DNA of 64,000 nt from Clostridium lundense DSM 17049. Its GTDB lineage: Bacteria > Bacillota > Clostridia > Clostridiales > Clostridiaceae. Within the stretch, counting starts at the first letter, position 1. Each line of letters starts with the position of its first letter. Below, one piece after another: positions 35,978 to 45,318 of this stretch. The translations under genes were made by a program, and so were the position numbers. Location: NCBI RefSeq assembly GCF_000619945.1, contig NZ_JHVC01000009.1, positions 124,001 to 188,000 on the forward strand. Direction: 5' to 3'. The notes below the pieces were generated by a model that ran no database searches, was not told the origin of the DNA, and worked only from the letters and a program-made list of their open reading frames with translations.

Positions 35978-36859
35978 ATGTTTAAATCAGGATTTGTAAC
36001 AATAATAGGTAGACCTAACGTAGGAAAATCTACATTACTAAATAAAATAATGAACGAGAAATTATCAATAGTATCAAGTAGACCTCAAACTACTAGAAAT
36101 AATATACAAACTATTTTAACAGGAGAAGATTATCAGATAATATTCGTTGATACACCAGGTATACATAAACCAAGACATAAGCTTGGAGAGTATATGGTTA
36201 AAGTGGCAGAGGATTCTTTAAAGGATGTTGATTTAGTACTATTTTTGACTACTCCAGAGGAAAATCAGGGTAGAGGAGATATTTATATATTAGAAGAACT
36301 TAAAAATACAAATGTACCAGTATTTTTAGTAGTAAATAAAATAGATGAGAATACCCAAGATAGAGTAGCTCAAACTTTAAAGAATTATGCAGATCAAGTT
36401 CAGTTTAAAGAATGTATACCTATTTCAGCTATGAATGGTAAAAATGTAGATACTCTAATAGAACTTATGAAAAATTATCTTCCAGAGGGACCTAAATATT
36501 ATCCTGAAGATATGATAACAGATCAAAAAGAAAGATTTATTGTAGCAGAAATAGTAAGAGAAAAAGCTTTAAGATTATTAAGTGAAGAAGTGCCTCATGG
36601 TATAGCTGTAGACATAATAACCATGAAGAAAAAAGATAATGGTTCCTATGAAATAAATGTAGATATGCTATGTGAAAAAGATTCTCATAAAGGAATAATA
36701 ATAGGAAAAAATGGAACCATGCTAAGAAAGATATCTCAATATGCTAAAGAAGATATTGAAAAGTTTTTAGATTGCAAAGTGAATTTAAAAGTTTGGGTTA
36801 AAGTGAAAAAGGATTGGAGAGATAGTAGCTCATTATTAAAGGAATTAGGATATAAGTAA
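35978..36859 (+). CDS. era: GTPase Era
   Basis: A 293-aa GTPase for 30S assembly, binding the 3' end of 16S rRNA. G motifs GRPNVGKSTLLN, DTPGIHKP and NKID are present, followed by the C-terminal KH domain (GIIIGKNGTMLRKI). SD AAGGAGG. Its partner YbeY is encoded just upstream. recO follows in the same frame beyond the stop codon. Confidence 0.97.
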   Translation: MFKSGFVTIIGRPNVGKSTLLNKIMNEKLSIVSSRPQTTRNNIQTILTGEDYQIIFVDTPGIHKPRHKLGEYMVKVAEDSLKDVDLVLFLTTPEENQGRGDIYILEELKNTNVPVFLVVNKIDENTQDRVAQTLKNYADQVQFKECIPISAMNGKNVDTLIELMKNYLPEGPKYYPEDMITDQKERFIVAEIVREKALRLLSEEVPHGIAVDIITMKKKDNGSYEINVDMLCEKDSHKGIIIGKNGTMLRKISQYAKEDIEKFLDCKVNLKVWVKVKKDWRDSSSLLKELGYK

Positions 36860-36892
36860 GGGTATTCTTGTGCTAAGTTAGGAGATGATTTT

Positions 36893-37636
36893 CTGGCTAC
36901 TTATGATACTAGAGCAATAGTAATAAAAACTCAGGATTATAAAGAATCTGATAAAATTGTATGGCTTTTTAGTGAAAAATTAGGAAAAATCTCCGTTATA
37001 GCAAAGGGTGCTAAAAAAAATAGAAGTAAACTTTTTTCAAATACATTATCTTTTTGTTATGGGAATTATGTCATATATAAAGGAAAAGGTATGTATACTT
37101 TAAATGAGGGAGAAATAATAGATTCCTTTCAAAACTTATTGGATGATTTAGAAACTATAACTTATGCATCATATTTTTGCGAATTAATTGATATTGCTAT
37201 GACAGAGGAAGAAAGTAATAGAGAATTATTTAAAGATTTTATATCAGCTTTTTATTTTATGAAAAATAAAGTAGGTGATTTAGAAACTTTATCTAGAATT
37301 TTTGAATTAAAGGTATTAAATGCTACTGGATATGGATTAAATTTAGATAAATGTTGTATTTGCAGAAATAAATTAAATTCATCAACTTATATGAGTTTGC
37401 AGTATTTGGGGGGGATTTGTGAAAATTGTGAAAGAATAAATGGTATTAATATAAGTAATGCGACTTATAATATACTTAGATATTTAAATAATCTGCCCTT
37501 GGAAAAAAGCTATAGAGTTACTATACCTGATGGACTAAAAGAAGAGATTTATAAAGTATTAAACACAATAATTTCGCAAAATTATTTTAAAAAACCAAAA
37601 AGCCTAGAAACACTTAATTTTTTAAAAGGGAGTTGA
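36893..37636 (+). CDS. recO: DNA repair protein RecO, probable CTG start
   Basis: A RecF-pathway annealing protein. The frame is open from just after the era stop. The OB-fold N-terminus (TRAIVIKTQDYKESDKIVW) lies upstream of the first in-frame ATG (37091), so initiation must be earlier. No in-frame ATG, GTG or TTG is present between the era stop and this region; the only plausible start is CTG at 36893, with GGAG (36881-36884) 8 nt away. This gives 247 aa, the normal RecO length. C-terminal zinc cysteines CCICRNKL and GGICENCE are intact. Confidence 0.88.
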   Translation: MATYDTRAIVIKTQDYKESDKIVWLFSEKLGKISVIAKGAKKNRSKLFSNTLSFCYGNYVIYKGKGMYTLNEGEIIDSFQNLLDDLETITYASYFCELIDIAMTEEESNRELFKDFISAFYFMKNKVGDLETLSRIFELKVLNATGYGLNLDKCCICRNKLNSSTYMSLQYLGGICENCERINGINISNATYNILRYLNNLPLEKSYRVTIPDGLKEEIYKVLNTIISQNYFKKPKSLETLNFLKGS

Positions 37637-37640
37637 GAAA

Positions 37641-38228
37641 ATGAGTGAAATAACTTTAGAAAAAATTGATCTTATAAGAAAAAGAACAAAGGTCAGCTAT
37701 GCAGAGGCAAAGGAAGCCTTAGAAATTTCAAATGGAAATGTGGTAGATGCATTAATATATATTGAAGAAAATAAAAAGTCTTCTACAGACGAGTTATATG
37801 CCACAAAGGAAGAATTCATAGCTTGGATAAAGGAATTAATAAAAAAAGGAAATGTAACTAGAATAAAAGTGAAAAAAGAAGACAAAGTGATTGCAGATAT
37901 ACCTGTAAATGCAGGTGTTGCAGTAACAGTAGTTGCATTATTTGCTAGTCCAGTTATAGCTATAGCATTATTTGCTGCAGCATTAACTCAAGTTACTGTA
38001 GAAATTACTAAAGCTGATGGAACAGTAGAAGTAGTAAATAAAATAATTAAAACTACAGTAGATGATGTTAAAGAAAAGGTTCAAACTACAACCTCTTCAG
38101 TTAAAGAGAAGTTTTCCTCAAATAAGAATGTTGATACTAGCGAAGAAAATACATTTACTTATACAGTAAATTTTGATGAAGAAGACAAAGATGAAGATAA
38201 AGATAAGGAAAAAGAAGAGAATAAATAG
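37641..38228 (+). CDS. DUF4342 domain protein with UBA-like N-terminus
   Basis: A 195-aa protein. The N-terminal helical region (TKVSYAEAKEALEISNGNVVDALIYI) resembles a UBA/TS-N domain as in EF-Ts. The central DUF4342 region includes a hydrophobic segment (about 86-116). The tail is Asp/Glu/Lys-rich. Function is unknown. It starts 4 nt after recO, is probably in the same operon, and a terminator follows. Confidence 0.8.
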   Translation: MSEITLEKIDLIRKRTKVSYAEAKEALEISNGNVVDALIYIEENKKSSTDELYATKEEFIAWIKELIKKGNVTRIKVKKEDKVIADIPVNAGVAVTVVALFASPVIAIALFAAALTQVTVEITKADGTVEVVNKIIKTTVDDVKEKVQTTTSSVKEKFSSNKNVDTSEENTFTYTVNFDEEDKDEDKDKEKEENK

Positions 38229-38245
38229 TATATCGATATATTTGG

Positions 38246-38276
38246 GTCAGCAGATATAAAGTATCTGCTGACTTTT
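38246..38276 (+). terminator. Terminator of the cdd-era-recO run
   Basis: An 11-bp perfect stem GTCAGCAGATA/TATCTGCTGAC and TTTT. Confidence 0.85.
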
Positions 38277-38539
38277 AGGTTGTTATAGTCAAAACGTATT
38301 GAATAAAAATTGGAAATTTGGTAAAATTTAATAAAGGGGAATTAACATAATTTTTTAAAAATATTTATTTTTTTAATAGGGTAATTATAATATTTTGTAC
38401 TGCTGGCATATTGCACTAATTTTAATTTGTAAAATTGTATAATGTTACAAAAATCAAAAAAACAAGGTTGATATAGTATAAGAAAGAAAAAAACATATAT
38501 AAATAGAATAATGTAAATAAATAAGCATATAAAGACAAA

Positions 38540-38575
38540 AGTGCTATACTATATCGTGCAATATGATGCTATAAT
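38540..38575 (+). promoter_or_regulatory. Putative CcpN operators and promoter
   Basis: AGTGCTATACT (38540-38550) and GATGCTATAAT (38565-38575) are spaced 25 nt apart. They match the Bacillus CcpN consensus as I recall it (TRTGHYATAYW) at 10 and 9 of 11 positions. The second overlaps a TATAAT -10 box. Autoregulation is inferred. Confidence 0.5.
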
Positions 38576-38615
38576 GAAGAGGAATTAGAAATTAATAGTC
38601 TTTTTGAGAAAGAGG

Positions 38616-39260
38616 GTGAAGAAAATTAAACTATCACAAAGACAAGAAGAAATTATTAAATTAGTAAAAGAGCAGGAACCTATAACTAGTGAACATTTAG
38701 CAAAACAATTAAGTGTTACTAGGGCTGCACTTAGACCTGATTTAGCGATACTAACTATGACGGGTATATTAGAGGCTAAGCCAAAGGTTGGATACATATA
38801 TTCAAAGAAACCCTCTTATAGCTTGATATATGATTATATTAGAAAGATAAAAGTGAAGGATATAATGTCTCAACCTGTGGTAGTTAACGAGGCTACCACT
38901 GTATATGATGCTATACTTAATCTTTTTCTAAATGATGTTGGAACATTGTTTGTTGAGAATAATGGATTTTTAGTGGGAGCAACTTCTAGAAAGGATTTTT
39001 TAAAGTTTGCCATGGGTGGAACTGATATGCATAAAGTTCCAGTAGGAATAATCATGACAAGAATGCCTAATATAGTTGTTGTTGATGGAGAAGAAAGTGC
39101 TTATGAAGCAGCAATTAAGATTATAGAACATGAAATAGATAGTTTGCCTGTAGTAACAAAAGAACCAGATACTGATAAAAAGGATGCCTTTAAAATAATA
39201 GGAAAAATTTCTAAAACCAATATCACTAAGTTATTAGTGAAAATGGGAGAAAATTCTTAA
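38616..39260 (+). CDS. CcpN-like HTH/CBS transcriptional regulator
   Basis: About 214 aa: a winged helix (LSQRQEEIIKLVKEQEPITSEHLAKQLSVTRAALRPDLAIL in part) followed by two CBS domains (from about residue 80). Same architecture as Bacillus CcpN (YqzB), which represses gluconeogenesis genes and senses nucleotide status. The start is ambiguous: no ATG is available; TTG 38604, GTG 38616 and ATT 38625 are in frame, and AGAGGGTGA is best spaced for ATT. It lies just upstream of ppdK, suggesting it controls that gene. Confidence 0.85.
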   Translation: MKKIKLSQRQEEIIKLVKEQEPITSEHLAKQLSVTRAALRPDLAILTMTGILEAKPKVGYIYSKKPSYSLIYDYIRKIKVKDIMSQPVVVNEATTVYDAILNLFLNDVGTLFVENNGFLVGATSRKDFLKFAMGGTDMHKVPVGIIMTRMPNIVVVDGEESAYEAAIKIIEHEIDSLPVVTKEPDTDKKDAFKIIGKISKTNITKLLVKMGENS

Positions 39261-39327
39261 GTCGCAGTAATGAGTTTTTACTCTTTACATAAAAATGGAG
39301 ACAATAAATAACAAAGGGGATGTTATT

Positions 39328-41961
39328 ATGGAAAAAAACAAATACGTATATCTTTTTAACGAAGGTAATGCATCAATGAAAAATTTACTTGGAGGAAAAG
39401 GAGCTAACTTAGCAGAAATGACTAATTTAGGTATACCTGTTCCACAAGGCTTTACGGTTACTACTGAGGCATGTACAAAATATTATGAAGACGGTAAGAA
39501 GCTATCTAAAGAAGTAGTAGAACAAATATATAAGGCATTAGAAGAATTAGAAAATAGTACAAACAAAAAATTTGGTAGTGTAGAAAATCCATTGTTAGTA
39601 TCAGTAAGATCTGGAGCAAGGGTTTCAATGCCAGGTATGATGGATACTATATTAAATCTAGGCTTAAATGACAATACAGTTGAGGCAGTAGCAAAGTTAA
39701 CAAGCAATGAAAGATTTGCGTATGATTCATATAGAAGATTTATCCAAATGTTCTCAGATGTTGTTATGGGTATAGATAAGAGACAGTTTGAAGATATACT
39801 AGACGAAGTAAAAGAATCTATAGGAGCAAAGTTTGATACAGACCTTAAAGCATCAGATTTAAAAGAAGTTGTTAAAAAATATAAAGCAATATACAAAAAA
39901 GAAATGGGAGAGGATTTCCCACAGGAACCAACTGATCAGTTAATTGAAGCTGTTACAGCAGTATTTAGATCTTGGGATAATCCAAGAGCCATTGTTTATA
40001 GAAGATTAAATGATATACCAGGAAGCTGGGGTACAGCTGTAAATGTTCAAAGCATGGTATTTGGAAATATGGGAGAAACTTCAGGTACAGGAGTAGCATT
40101 TACTAGAAATCCTGCTACTGGAGAAAACAATATATTTGGAGAGTATTTAATAAATGCTCAAGGAGAAGATGTTGTTGCAGGTATAAGAACTCCTCAACCT
40201 ATAACAAAATTAAAAGAAGATTTACCGCAGTGTTATGATGAATTTATGGCAATAGCACAAAAGCTAGAAAAACATTATAAAGACATGCAAGATATGGAAT
40301 TTACTATAGAACAAGGAAAGCTTTATTTCTTACAGACAAGAAATGGTAAGAGAACTGCTCAGGCAGCTTTAAAGATAGCAGTAGATATGGTAAATGAAGG
40401 TCTTATAACTAAGGAAGAGGCAATACTTAAAGTTGACCCGAAGCAACTAGATACACTATTACACCCAAACTTTGATGCAGTAGAATTAAAAAACGCTGAA
40501 GTAATAGCAAAAGGGCTTCCAGCTTCTCCAGGAGCAGCTTGTGGTAAGGTATATTTTACCGCTGAAGAAGCAAAAGCTCATCATGAATTAGGAGAAAAGG
40601 TTGTTTTAGTAAGACTTGAAACATCACCAGAAGATATAGAAGGAATGGTAGCAGCTGAAGGTATACTTACTGTAAGAGGGGGTATGACTTCTCATGCAGC
40701 AGTTGTAGCAAGAGGAATGGGAACTTGTTGTGTAGCAGGTTGTGGAGATATAAAAGTAAGTGAAGCAAAAAAAGTTTTTGAAGTAGACGGAACAGTTTAT
40801 AAAGAAGGAGATTATATTTCCTTAGACGGAAGTACAGGATATGTTTACGGTCAGGCTATAAAGACTGTAGATCCAGAAATAAGCGGATATTTCGGAACAT
40901 TTATGAATTGGGCAGATGAAATAAGAGTTCTAAAGGTTAGAACTAATGCAGATACTCCAAGAGATGCAAAACAAGCTGTTAGATTTGGGGCAGAAGGTAT
41001 AGGACTTTGCAGAACTGAGCACATGTTCTTTGATGAAGATAGAATACCAGCTGTAAGAGAAATGATAGTAGCTGAAACAGAAGAACAGAGAAGAAGAGCA
41101 TTAAGAAAGCTATTACCAATGCAAAGAGAAGACTTTATAGGTATATATGAAGCAATGGAAGAAAGACCAGTAACTATAAGATTCTTAGATCCACCACTAC
41201 ATGAATTCTTACCAACAGAAGATGAAGATATAACTGAATTAGCAAAGGATATGGGAATTACATTTGAACACTTAAAAGCTACAGTAGAATCATTACATGA
41301 ATTTAATCCAATGATGGGTCATAGGGGATGTAGACTTACTGTTTCTTACCCAGAAATTGCAGAAATGCAAACAAGAGCGGTAATTGAAGCTGCCTTAGAT
41401 GTTAAGAAGAGAAAAGGCTACAATATAGTACCAGAAATAATGATTCCTCTTGTAGGAGAATTAAAAGAATTAAAATTCGTAAAAGACATAGTTGTAAGTG
41501 TAGCAAATGAAGTAATAGAAGCATCAGGAGCTGAATTAACTTATAAAGTAGGTACTATGATTGAGATACCAAGAGCTGCTATTACAGCAGACGAGATTGC
41601 AAAGGAAGCAGAATTCTTCTCCTTTGGAACTAATGATTTAACTCAGATGAGTTTTGGTTTCTCAAGAGATGATGCTGGTAAATTCTTAGTTGATTACTAT
41701 GATAAGAAAATATATGATTTTGATCCATTCCAGAAGTTAGACCAGAATGGAGTAGGAAAATTAGTTAAAATTGCTTGCGATCTTGGAAAAACTACAAGAC
41801 CAGATATAAAACTTGGAATATGTGGAGAACATGGTGGAGATCCATCATCAGTTGAATTCTTCCACAATACAGGATTATCTTATGTGTCTTGTTCACCATT
41901 TAGAGTTCCAGTGGCAAGACTTGCAGCAGCACAAGCACAAGTTAAAAATCCTAGAAAATAA
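39328..41961 (+). CDS. ppdK: Pyruvate, phosphate dikinase
   Basis: An 877-aa enzyme interconverting pyruvate, ATP and phosphate with PEP, AMP and pyrophosphate. The ATP-grasp N-terminal domain (GGKGANLAEM), the swivelling phospho-His domain (GGMTSHAAVVARGMGTCCVAGC with catalytic His) and the TIM-barrel C-terminal domain (GTNDLTQMSFGFSRDD, GICGEHGGDP) are complete. The start at 39328 follows AAAGGGG. The PPDK regulatory protein gene usual in Bacillus at this place is absent. Confidence 0.97.
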   Translation: MEKNKYVYLFNEGNASMKNLLGGKGANLAEMTNLGIPVPQGFTVTTEACTKYYEDGKKLSKEVVEQIYKALEELENSTNKKFGSVENPLLVSVRSGARVSMPGMMDTILNLGLNDNTVEAVAKLTSNERFAYDSYRRFIQMFSDVVMGIDKRQFEDILDEVKESIGAKFDTDLKASDLKEVVKKYKAIYKKEMGEDFPQEPTDQLIEAVTAVFRSWDNPRAIVYRRLNDIPGSWGTAVNVQSMVFGNMGETSGTGVAFTRNPATGENNIFGEYLINAQGEDVVAGIRTPQPITKLKEDLPQCYDEFMAIAQKLEKHYKDMQDMEFTIEQGKLYFLQTRNGKRTAQAALKIAVDMVNEGLITKEEAILKVDPKQLDTLLHPNFDAVELKNAEVIAKGLPASPGAACGKVYFTAEEAKAHHELGEKVVLVRLETSPEDIEGMVAAEGILTVRGGMTSHAAVVARGMGTCCVAGCGDIKVSEAKKVFEVDGTVYKEGDYISLDGSTGYVYGQAIKTVDPEISGYFGTFMNWADEIRVLKVRTNADTPRDAKQAVRFGAEGIGLCRTEHMFFDEDRIPAVREMIVAETEEQRRRALRKLLPMQREDFIGIYEAMEERPVTIRFLDPPLHEFLPTEDEDITELAKDMGITFEHLKATVESLHEFNPMMGHRGCRLTVSYPEIAEMQTRAVIEAALDVKKRKGYNIVPEIMIPLVGELKELKFVKDIVVSVANEVIEASGAELTYKVGTMIEIPRAAITADEIAKEAEFFSFGTNDLTQMSFGFSRDDAGKFLVDYYDKKIYDFDPFQKLDQNGVGKLVKIACDLGKTTRPDIKLGICGEHGGDPSSVEFFHNTGLSYVSCSPFRVPVARLAAAQAQVKNPRK

Positions 41962-41974
41962 TATATATAAAATT

Positions 41975-42009
41975 AAAAAATACCCTGCTTAAAAGGCAGG
42001 GTGTTTTTT
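41975..42009. terminator. Bidirectional terminator between ppdK and cotS-like gene
   Basis: Stem ACCCTGC/GCAGGGT extended by A/T pairs; it overlaps the stop of the reverse-strand gene. Confidence 0.85.
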
Positions 42010-43078
42010 ATAAGTTTAAATTTGTATCAAATTTATTTTCAATGTATTCACTAAATTTGTGCAAAAAATCTAATTGATAGTTATCATTCTCTACAGCTTT
42101 ATCCAGGAGCTTAATAAAGGAAGATTTGTTACATTTATTTATGTTTTTATAATAATCTCTAGATATTTTCCAATACTTTTGAGGAAAACATAGATAAACT
42201 AAAATATATTTGTATTCATCAAGATTTAGTGGCCTTATTTTTTCATAATAGTTAAGACAATCAACAGCTAATTTAAGGCTCCAACGAGTTTTATCTCTTC
42301 TTAATAATCTTCTCATAAAGTAGCAAATGTCATGGACACAATGGTCTATTCTGCATTTATCAAAATCTATTACCCATATATTTTTATTATCATCAAATAT
42401 AATATTTTTATTAACATAATCTAAATGACATAATGCTTTTTTAAGGTTACTGCTATTAATAGTACTAGCTACTGATAATGTTGATCTTGCCATGATTAGA
42501 TTTTCATCAAAGTGTTGTAAAAACCTTCTTGAAAATTTGTCTTTATGCTTAAAAGCTAAATTTGAACAATTTAGTAATTGACCAAAGTGCTTTTCAGTAG
42601 ATACATATAGATCATTAAATCCTGTTCTGTGAGAACTTCCTTTAAGAGGAACAAAGTTTTTTGAACAAAAATGCATTTTTGCTAAGTTTTCAGCACAAAG
42701 AAATACATGTTCTTCTATGTCATAGTTACATTTTATTCCATCAATCCAAGGTGTCAAGATAAATAACATGTTACTATAGTTAACATATCTACTTCTATCT
42801 AGGGTTGGTAATATTCTAGGTACATTTATACCATATCTGTAAAACCACTCAATTGAAGAATATACAAATAGAAGTTCATCTAAAGGAAAATATATTTTTT
42901 TTAAACAGAAGCTATTATTATTATAATCAACCTTATAAACTGCTCTTTGTTTATCTGTATTTTTAAATTTTATTTGATTAACTGAAGAATTTTCCAAACC
43001 ATATTGAGGAAGAACGTATTTTTTTACGTTTTCTTCAGATAATAAATTAAGACTATATGTTTCAGCCGCATAAGGCAT
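42008..43078 (-). CDS. CotS-family spore coat protein (kinase fold)
   Basis: A 356-aa protein of the CotS/YutH family, with a choline/aminoglycoside-phosphotransferase fold. The catalytic-loop motif CHLDYVNKNIIF and the metal motif VIDFDKC are present, so a kinase activity is possible. The family contributes to the spore coat. SD AAGGAGTG on the reverse strand. It stands alone between ppdK and the dnaG leader. Confidence 0.85.
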   Translation of the reverse strand: MPYAAETYSLNLLSEENVKKYVLPQYGLENSSVNQIKFKNTDKQRAVYKVDYNNNSFCLKKIYFPLDELLFVYSSIEWFYRYGINVPRILPTLDRSRYVNYSNMLFILTPWIDGIKCNYDIEEHVFLCAENLAKMHFCSKNFVPLKGSSHRTGFNDLYVSTEKHFGQLLNCSNLAFKHKDKFSRRFLQHFDENLIMARSTLSVASTINSSNLKKALCHLDYVNKNIIFDDNKNIWVIDFDKCRIDHCVHDICYFMRRLLRRDKTRWSLKLAVDCLNYYEKIRPLNLDEYKYILVYLCFPQKYWKISRDYYKNINKCNKSSFIKLLDKAVENDNYQLDFLHKFSEYIENKFDTNLNL

Positions 43079-43528
43079 ATTAACACTCCTTACTTGTTTA
43101 TCTCTTTATAATCATATTATAAATGTTTTTATAATATACATATAATTATAAAAAAACATCCAAAATCAAAATTTCGGTGAATAAAAAGGAGTTTTAGCTA
43201 AAATATAGAATATCTAAAATATAGAATATCTTAGAAAGTGGAGGGTTATTAATATTATTTAGAATAATTTTCATGGCAATATGGGCAGAATAATATTTGC
43301 ATATATTCTTATAAAAAATTATAATTTTGAAGGATATTTAGTTTTTATAAAGAATATATATTATAGTTAAATATAATTTTTATAAAAAAATTAAAATGTA
43401 AGAAGGAATATATTAATATTTGTCGAATATATTTAATTCGGTTAAAAAAAAGTAAAAATTAAGGCGCATTTTATTTAAATTTATAATAATTTAATAGTAT
43501 AATATAATAAGTTAGGTGGAATGTTTAG
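43079..43528. other. Intergenic region between cotS-like gene and dnaG
   Basis: 450 nt, very AT-rich. It holds a tandem 16-bp repeat (43199-43230) and the dnaG promoter region with TATAAT-like boxes near 43495-43510. No open reading frame of note. Confidence 0.5.
43199..43230. repeat. Tandem duplication of a 16-bp unit
   Basis: TAAAATATAGAATATC occurs twice, directly adjacent (43199-43214 and 43215-43230). Confidence 0.9.
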
Positions 43529-45295
43529 TTGATATCGGAAGATGTCATACAAAAGGTCAAAGAATTGAATAATATTGTAGATGTAGTTTCTGAAACCGTT
43601 AGACTCAAAAGAGCAGGTAGATACTACACAGGGTTATGTCCATTTCATCATGAGAAAACCCCATCATTTACTGTAACTCCGGATAAACAAATATACAAAT
43701 GTTTCGGATGTGGTGAAGCTGGAAATGTCATAAGTTTTGTAATGAAAACTAAAAATGTATCATTTGGGGATGCGGTACAAATACTAGCCGATAGAGTTAA
43801 TATAGATATAAAATATAAGGATAAGAGTGGCTTTGGTACGAATCCAAATGAAAAATTATATAAAATAAATGTGGAAGCGGCTAGATATTTCTTTTCTAAT
43901 TTAAGAAAAGATAGGAAATCAAGAAGTTATTTATTAGCTAGGGGGATTGCAGAGAAAACAATAAATAATTTTGGATTAGGTTATGCTTTAGATAGTTGGG
44001 ATGGGCTTTTAAGATTTCTAAAAGGAAAAGGATATTCTGAACTAGATATGTTAGAAGCGGGACTTATTATAAAGAGCAAAAAGGGTTCTTTTTATGATAG
44101 GTTCAGGAATAGAATTATATTCCCTGTTTTTGACTACAGAGGAAGGGTTATAGGATTTGGAGGAAGAGTATTAGATGACTCTAAGCCTAAATACCTAAAT
44201 TCTCCTGAAACAAACATTTTTAAAAAAGGAACAAATCTTTATGGATTGAATTTCGCTATTAAAAATAATACTGATAGAATGTTTATTATAGTGGAAGGTT
44301 ACATGGATTGTATATCATTACATCAAAATGGAATAAATTCAGCAGTAGCTTCTTTAGGAACAGCACTTACATCTAGTCAAGCAAAACTTCTAAAAAGATA
44401 TGCAGATAAAGTTATAATTTCTTATGATGCAGATTTAGCAGGTGAAAAAGCTACATTAAGAGGACTTCATATATTAAAGGAAGAGGGTTTCGATGTAAGA
44501 GTACTAACTATACCTGATGGCAAAGATCCAGATGAGTATATTAGAGGTCATGGTAAAGAGGCCTTTATTAGTCTGGTAAAAAGTTCTACTCAATTGATAG
44601 ATTATAGAATAGAAAAGGCAGCTGAGGGAATAGATTTAAATAATCCTCAAAATATTGTTAAATATGCGGAGGCAGCTGTAGATATAATTAAAGAGTTAAC
44701 ACCTGTAGAAAAAGATATTTATATAAGAAAGTTATCAGAGAAAACAGGAATCAAGGATCAAGCATTATATGATCTTATGAATAATAATTTGCAAAAACAT
44801 GACAAAAATTATGAAAATATGAATAGTGATGAGGTTTTTGGGAATAAATTATATGTAGAACCAATATATGTAAAGGCAGAAAGAGAACTGTTAAAATTAA
44901 TTATTAATAAAAAAGAAATACAAGATTATGCCTTACAATTTTTAAATGAAGAAACATTTATTTCACAAAAATCTAAAGATATATTTGAATTAGTATTGGA
45001 AAATTTAGAGGCAAGTGAAGATGAAATAGGAAAATTGATTGAGGTAAATTTCAAGGATGCTGACATAATAAAAGAATGGATAAATATAGTGGAAATTAAA
45101 TTAATAAGTGAGAACTGTGATTATAAAATTTTAGTAGATGATTATATAAAGGAAATAAAAAAATATAAGTTAGAGGAGACAAAAAGGAAAATTATGAATG
45201 AAATTAAGAACTACGAATCTGAAGGAAAAATTAATGAATCATTAAAGTTAGCACAGGAGCTTATAAATATTCAAAAAGAGTTAGGTGGTATGTAG
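43529..45295 (+). CDS. dnaG: DNA primase
   Basis: A 588-aa replication primase. The N-terminal zinc finger (CPFHHEKTPSF...YKCFGCGEAGN, about 37-65), the TOPRIM domain (IVEGYMDCISL and SYDADLAGEKA) and the C-terminal helicase-binding region are in order. It starts with TTG (AGGTGG at 9 nt); the ATG at 43521 opens a three-codon frame only. It is followed by sigA, the conserved macromolecular-synthesis order. Confidence 0.96.
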   Translation: MISEDVIQKVKELNNIVDVVSETVRLKRAGRYYTGLCPFHHEKTPSFTVTPDKQIYKCFGCGEAGNVISFVMKTKNVSFGDAVQILADRVNIDIKYKDKSGFGTNPNEKLYKINVEAARYFFSNLRKDRKSRSYLLARGIAEKTINNFGLGYALDSWDGLLRFLKGKGYSELDMLEAGLIIKSKKGSFYDRFRNRIIFPVFDYRGRVIGFGGRVLDDSKPKYLNSPETNIFKKGTNLYGLNFAIKNNTDRMFIIVEGYMDCISLHQNGINSAVASLGTALTSSQAKLLKRYADKVIISYDADLAGEKATLRGLHILKEEGFDVRVLTIPDGKDPDEYIRGHGKEAFISLVKSSTQLIDYRIEKAAEGIDLNNPQNIVKYAEAAVDIIKELTPVEKDIYIRKLSEKTGIKDQALYDLMNNNLQKHDKNYENMNSDEVFGNKLYVEPIYVKAERELLKLIINKKEIQDYALQFLNEETFISQKSKDIFELVLENLEASEDEIGKLIEVNFKDADIIKEWINIVEIKLISENCDYKILVDDYIKEIKKYKLEETKRKIMNEIKNYESEGKINESLKLAQELINIQKELGGM

Positions 45296-45318
45296 TAATG
45301 GCGGAGGGAGGCAATAAT

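Larger units (their letters stand above)
38229..38603. other. Intergenic region upstream of the CcpN-like gene
   Basis: 375 nt. It holds the terminator of the preceding gene (38246-38276), then AT-rich DNA with several TATAAT-like boxes and two CcpN-like operator motifs (38540-38575). No gene seen. Confidence 0.5.

Noticed and set aside
43520..43532. ATG start for dnaG
   Set aside because: The ATG at 43521 is out of frame and hits TGA after three codons; TTG at 43529 is in frame with good SD spacing.
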